Origin: Ypsolopha sequella
Taxonomy: Eukaryota; Arthropoda; Insecta; Lepidoptera; Ypsolophidae
Assembly: GCA_934047225.1 (NCBI GenBank)
Contig: OW204012.1
Span: 12,958,001 to 13,022,000 of the forward strand
Length of the DNA: 64,000 nucleotides
Direction of reading: 5' to 3'
Made by a program: the position numbers and the translations under genes. The notes beneath the pieces are model-generated. The model saw only the letters and a list, made by a program, of their open reading frames with translations. It was not told the DNA's origin and ran no database searches. This document shows positions 59,905-64,000 of this stretch, piece after piece (within the stretch, counting starts at the first letter, position 1; each line of letters starts with the position of its first letter).

Positions 59905-60060
59905 TAGGCGAGCTTATCTCTAAACAGAGATTTCTGACAGCAAAACCATCATACACGTGTGTGAATAAAAACATACAAAGAATTATACAAGTATAAGGCT
60001 AGTTACAAAATAGAAATATCAATACTTACGAGTACTATAAATGTAAATAAATATTAAATA
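59905..60060 (-). mobile_element. LINE 3' tail, inverse copy
   Basis: It matches 54640-54790 in inverse, with aggcgagcttatctctaaac and gtgtgtgaataaaaacata. Confidence 0.5.
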
Positions 60061-60105
60061 TTTACTTTTTTGTCTTTACAAATGATTAGAATTAGATAAA
60101 ACAAG

Positions 60106-60215
60106 GTAAAATTAAATTTTAGTGAGATATATTTCCGGTCATTCGGGCCCAGCATCAGTCACAAACTGAATGACACGAAATATATCTCACTAAAATTTCA
60201 TTTTACCTTGCTTTA
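60106..60215. repeat. Inverted repeat with ttttagtgagatatatttc arms
   Basis: The left arm aattttagtgagatatattt is mirrored by aaatatatctcactaaaatt; the loop holds cgggcccagcatcagtcac. It is related to the motifs at 31622, 34430 and 58986. Confidence 0.85.
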
Positions 60216-60272
60216 TCTAATTCATCTAATTCTAATCATTTATAGAGTACTATAAATACAATATATTAGTAG

Positions 60273-60648
60273 GTTATGCTACAAGGGCGAAAAGGAATAA
60301 ATTACGAGGACGATTTAAAACACGAGCGTAGCAAGTAACCGAGTAATTTATTGCTCTTACGCCCGTGTATCATACTACGTTTTTCAATGCATAGTGTGAG
60401 GAAATGAAAAGAAATATAATCTTGTGAACTTTAAATTATAATTGGCTCAAAAGGATTGGCTCTGTATCCAGAGCCGTTAAACAGTGGAAAAAAAAGTATA
60501 ACATCTATGGTACACAGGAAAGGCTGCAGGTTAGCCAACCATTGTAAATAAATTAAAAAAAATTATAATAATAGGGCAAAATAATCGACTTTTTGTTCGG
60601 TTTTGATGCATAAAAAGTGGGCCTTTACGAGCACATGCATTGAAAAAT
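60273..60648 (+). mobile_element. TTTTCAATGCA-family element, long copy
   Basis: It includes the extension gctacaagggcgaaaaggaa, then attgctcttacgcccgtg, and the body bounded by caatgcatagtgtgagg and gagcacatgcattgaaaa. It is the best full-length reference copy in the window. Confidence 0.82.
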
Positions 60649-60840
60649 ATTATACATATACATAGTATGTTAAAATAAACTTTTAACAAAAAAATAGTAC
60701 AAAGTTACTTAAAAAAACAAACTTTATGTGGGTATTTGAAAAAATAGTAGTAATTCAAAAATTCAATTCAAAAATTCCAAATTCAAAATTCGTTTATTGT
60801 TTACAATTCACAGTTTACATGGTTTGGGACTCCCCTTTTA

Positions 60841-62135
60841 CGTAGGGCGGCTGACATGTAATCTCCTTGGTCAGAAATATATACAAAAATAATGCTGGCT
60901 GATATGGATTTATATTCGTTTGTTATTCTATTTTCAAAATGTATTACATTCATTTGTTTATTGCATCACGTTTATTTGTCTCCTACAATTGTTTCGAACA
61001 TGTCGGTAGAGAAAGTGAAAATGGATAAAATCGAGCAGCGTGCGGTGATTAAGTTTTTGACTAAAGAAGGGGATACGCCTTCGGAGATCAGACAGCGTAT
61101 GTTACGTGTGTTTGGCAGTTCGTGTTCTTCCGAATTTGTTATAAAATTTTGGTCAAGGCAGTTTAAATTAGGTCGTGAGAGCCTCGAAGATGATCCTCGT
61201 AGCGGAAGACCAGTTTCGGCCGTCACCGATGAAAATGTAGCCAGGGTGAAAAAAATTATTTTAGAGGACCGACGAGTGAAGCAGTGGGAGATAGCTAGAG
61301 ATGTGGGCGTCAGTAAAGAGCGAGTCCATGAAATAATTCATGAGCATTTGAACATGTCCAAGGTTAGTGCACGTTGGGTCCCTAGAATGTTGACTGCATT
61401 TGACATGGAGAGGCGTGTCAAATGTTGCGAAGAGTTTTTGGACATGAGTCGAGGGAAAGAGGAAGAAATAATTTCTAGAATTGTAACATGTGATGAGACT
61501 TGGATTCGACAATGGGACCCGGAAAGTAAGCAAGAGTCGTTACAGTGGAATTTTAAAGATGAGAAGCCGCCTCGGAAATTAAAGGTCTGCCCATCGGCCG
61601 GTAAACTTATGGCTACAATCTTTTGGGACACAGAAGGGATTTTGCTCATAGATTATTTCCCGAAGAAAACTACAATGAATGCTGATTATTACTCAAACTT
61701 ATTATATCAACTAAGAGAGATAATAAAAGAAAAACGGCGAGGTAAACTAAGCAAAGGAATTCTGATTTTGCACGATAACGCACCAGTGCATACCGCACGC
61801 ACAACAAAGCTAGCAATTAAAGACAATGGCTTCGAAACCATTGACCACCCCCCTTATAGTCCAGATCTAGCCCCCTGTGACTATTTTCTGTTTAGACTTC
61901 TCAAGAAAGACCTCAGGGGACGAAGGTTTATGACCGATGACGAAATGAAGGCAGCGGTTTCTGACTATTTTGACGACAAACCGAATTTTTTTTTTTTTAA
62001 TGGCTTATATTCAATATTTGAAAAATGTAATAAGTGCATTTTATTAGCAGGGGACTATATAGAAAAATAAAAATAAACTATCCAGTTACGTCTTTTCTTT
62101 CATAGTTAGGTAGATTACTTTTCAGCCTCCTCTCG
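60841..62135 (+). mobile_element. Near-complete mariner transposon (1295 bp)
   Basis: The left end cgtagggcggctgacatgta and the inverse of the right end, cgagaggaggctgaaaagta, align without gaps (about 19 of 27 identical). TA dinucleotides flank both sides (60839-60840 and 62136-62137). The length, about 27-bp terminal repeats and a single 1.07-kb frame fit the mariner family; the end sequence looks closest to the irritans group. The element lies between two inverted copies of the TTTTCAATGCA family. Confidence 0.93.
61000..62070 (+). CDS. Mariner transposase, uninterrupted frame
   Basis: The protein cuts and pastes the element at TA sites. I start it at the ATG of MSVEKVKMDK (356 residues); the open frame extends 36 codons upstream into the terminal region, but those residues do not look like transposase. 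Two helix-turn-helix regions lie in the N-terminal third, followed by the linker motif WVPRML. The catalytic triad is D165 (TCDETW), D259 (HDNAP) and D294 (CDYF), a D,D34D spacing. YSPDLAP is intact and the C-terminus ends LAGDYIEK. No stop or frameshift is visible. A phenylalanine run (NFFFFN) comes from a t-tract near 61987-61999 and could hide a slip. Confidence 0.93.
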   Translation: MSVEKVKMDKIEQRAVIKFLTKEGDTPSEIRQRMLRVFGSSCSSEFVIKFWSRQFKLGRESLEDDPRSGRPVSAVTDENVARVKKIILEDRRVKQWEIARDVGVSKERVHEIIHEHLNMSKVSARWVPRMLTAFDMERRVKCCEEFLDMSRGKEEEIISRIVTCDETWIRQWDPESKQESLQWNFKDEKPPRKLKVCPSAGKLMATIFWDTEGILLIDYFPKKTTMNADYYSNLLYQLREIIKEKRRGKLSKGILILHDNAPVHTARTTKLAIKDNGFETIDHPPYSPDLAPCDYFLFRLLKKDLRGRRFMTDDEMKAAVSDYFDDKPNFFFFNGLYSIFEKCNKCILLAGDYIEK

Positions 62136-62470
62136 TAAGTTTAGTAACCTGTAATAGGAGAGGCCCGCTCATTCTATGGATATGAATTTAAACATTTGTA
62201 AACTACTCAAAATATGACAAATATAATTTAGAAGAAATTAAGACGAATGGTATATACTTAATTACTTAATTGTTGTATATTTTTTTAACTATACATATAT
62301 TGTAATTGAATTTTTTTTCTAATTATAATAACACGTGTAAAAAAAAACAAAAATATAAAATAAAAATAATTCCTTAATATTTTTCTGTTTCGTAAAACTA
62401 GAGGTCTTTCTGACATTGGCCTCCCTCATCATCTTCTTCGTCTGCGTTGTATTTATTTCGGTATACAAGG
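62136..62470. other. AT-rich spacer
   Basis: A short hydrophobic open stretch (62400-62460, EVFLTLASLIIFFVCVVFIS) looks like a membrane segment but lacks convincing splice sites or a family match. Confidence 0.35.
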
Positions 62471-62665
62471 AGCCAATAATAATTTCAAGTTCACAAGATT
62501 ATATTTGTTTTATTTCCTCACACTATGCATTGAAAAACGTAGTATGATATATACACGGGCGTAAGAGCAATAAATTACTCGGTTACGTATAAAACATTCG
62601 CTACGCTCGTGTTTCAAATCGTCCTCGTAATTTATTCCTTTTCGCCCTTGTAGCATAAACTACTA
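62471..62665 (-). mobile_element. TTTTCAATGCA-family element, partial
   Basis: It is the inverse of about 60273-60435, containing tcacactatgcattgaaaaa, cgggcgtaagagcaataaat and cgcccttgtagcataaact. Confidence 0.8.
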
Positions 62666-62668
62666 TTA

Positions 62669-62796
62669 AAATGCATGTACAGTGGAGACCGCATCAAGTA
62701 AGACACATTGGACTTTGTACCTATCTTAAATTCGTCTCTGCAGGGGCTAATGTCGTACTGCAAGTGTATAGCTTGATGTGGTCTCCACTGTACATA
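62669..62796. mobile_element. Short MITE with 21-bp ends
   Basis: The ends tacagtggagaccgcatcaa and the inverse ttgatgtggtctccactgta are nearly perfect. The total is 128 bp. Confidence 0.85.
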
Positions 62797-63061
62797 AGTA
62801 ATATATACTGATAGCTGTTCCCTCCTGTGATGTATGTAACTCAGCGAGTGGTCACTTCCTGGAGTGCACAATTGCATAATTTATATATGGCACGTGATCG
62901 GTACACTGTCGCACTTTGGACCAAAGCTAATCGCAGTACATAATAATTGTACAATTTTAACCTCATTGTTAAAACATTTCAGTTATTCCCGTCTTAGGAA
63001 AAGCTTTTACGATATTCACAAATGGGGCGCATTGAAGTACCCTCCCCGAACGGCGTAAACT
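62797..63061. other. Spacer
   Basis: No recognised feature. Confidence 0.35.
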
Positions 63062-63487
63062 AAGGAATTATTACTCCCAATAGCCCTAATACGCCCGGCA
63101 CACCCTGTCTATTTAGATCAAGATCCAATAATTTATGATTACTCCCAATAGCCCCAATACACCCGGCAAACCCTGTCTATTTAGATCAAGATCCAATAAG
63201 AAATTATTACTCCCAATAGCCCCAATACACCCGGCAAACCCTGTCTATTTAGATAAATATCTACTAATAAATTATTACTCCCAATAGCCCCAATACACCC
63301 GGCAAACCCTGTCTATTTAGATAAAGATCTACTAATAAATGATTACTCCCAATAGCCCCAATACACCCGGCAAACCCTGTCTATTTAGATCAAGATCCAA
63401 TAAGAAATTATTACTCCCAATAGCCCCAATACACCCGGCACACCCTGTCTATTTAGATCAAGATCCAATAAGTAATGATTACTCCCA
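63062..63487 (+). repeat. 68-bp minisatellite, about 6.3 copies
   Basis: The word ttactcccaatagcc starts at 63071, 63139, 63207, 63275, 63343, 63411 and 63479, a strict 68-bp period. Each unit also contains acccggcaaaccctgtctat, then ttagat(c/a)aagatc. Two unit variants (aagatccaata and atctactaata) are interspersed. Confidence 0.95.
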
Positions 63488-63876
63488 ATAGCTCGTGAAT
63501 ACATTCGTGAGGCTCCGTCTGTATCAGTCTTCAACTTGCATCGAACAAAAACATCGATGTATTTTCTAAATGGACATCCCTAACTTTGGGAATCATTAAT
63601 TTATCTTGGAAAAAAATACGTTACTGATAGATGTTTCTTCCTTCATTATTAAACCCAGAGCAAGTGGCATAGTCACCACAGCGCGGCGGGCTAAGGCCAA
63701 CGATGCCATGAACTTTTAACTGTTGTGCTATGAACTGAAAGATCATATTCCAATGGCCATTTCCTTTCCGCTGATAGCAGGAACTGTAACTTCCTCGAGT
63801 GTACAGTCAACAAAAGAGATAAGTAACCAGGCCCAGCGCAAAGACTTTAATCTTTACACGTACAGAAGAGTAACAG
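63488..63876. other. Spacer
   Basis: No recognised feature beyond a short acatcgatgtatttt phrase similar to the hAT-like element at 6977. Confidence 0.35.
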
Positions 63877-64000
63877 ACATAGACGAATACAGCCTACAGA
63901 CTCCTCATAACAGGCGACCGATTTCTGTCAACACATGTGACAGAACCAGCAGATACAATTCGCCACTCCAAAATTATATGTTTCGGTAGGCCAAACCAAA
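63877..64000 (-). mobile_element. Family I MITE, copy 3, cut by window end
   Basis: It matches the first 124 bp of 38332-38634, from acatagacgaatacagcc to atgtttcggtaggcc. Confidence 0.88.

Noticed and set aside
62400..62460. Hydrophobic stretch EVFLTLASLIIFFVCVVFIS as a membrane-protein exon
   Set aside because: No good acceptor or donor, too short, and no partner exon seen.
63062..63487. CRISPR-like array
   Set aside because: The repeats are directly adjacent at 68 bp with no unique spacers, and the genome is eukaryotic.
52499..64000. First PDK exon with mitochondrial targeting peptide
   Set aside because: No minus-strand sequence resembling the conserved PDK N-terminus was found.

Overview
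The window reads as nuclear DNA of an insect, most likely a moth or butterfly (Lepidoptera). It is AT-rich, has two split genes with long introns, and is packed with inverted-repeat (MITE-like) elements, tRNA-headed SINEs and RTE-type LINE tails of kinds I associate with lepidopteran genomes. The order-level call is inference; the eukaryotic and insect-like gene structure is direct.

Two conserved genes lie tail to tail. On the plus strand, twelve exons between 10554 and 33568 encode about 498 residues of the C-terminal half of cytoplasmic methionyl-tRNA synthetase (MARS1): the end of the class I catalytic core, the KFSKS loop, the anticodon-binding helical domain and three WHEP domains, ending at TAA 33566-33568. 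The N-terminal exons are not visible in the 10.5 kb upstream. On the minus strand, seven exons from 52498 down to about 43454 encode about 364 residues of mitochondrial pyruvate dehydrogenase kinase (PDK), with its N-box and glycine boxes; only the first exon(s) are missing. About 9.9 kb of repeat-rich DNA separates the two 3' ends. The genes do not form a pathway; one serves translation and the other switches off the pyruvate dehydrogenase complex.

Layout: 1-10.5 kb, a LINE endonuclease fragment and many MITEs; 10.5-33.6 kb, MARS1 with transposon-filled introns; 33.6-43.4 kb, intergenic repeats; 43.4-52.5 kb, PDK; 52.5-64 kb, LINE fragments, MITEs, a near-complete mariner (60841-62135) with an uninterrupted transposase, and a 68-bp minisatellite.

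Most unusual: (i) the 3' end of one MARS1 exon plus its splice donor is repeated as an essentially perfect 79-bp tandem array (13037-13509), giving six identical donors of which only the first keeps the frame; (ii) two PDK exons also have decayed tandem copies beside them; (iii) two consecutive MARS1 WHEP exons are 180 nt each and differ at 4 of 105 positions in their domain core; (iv) three splice donors in two oppositely oriented genes have the 3' end of the same SINE family, antisense to the gene, within about 6-21 nt; (v) there are many hairpin elements, including a spacerless 174-bp palindrome, and a repeat family whose conserved core resembles a hammerhead ribozyme.
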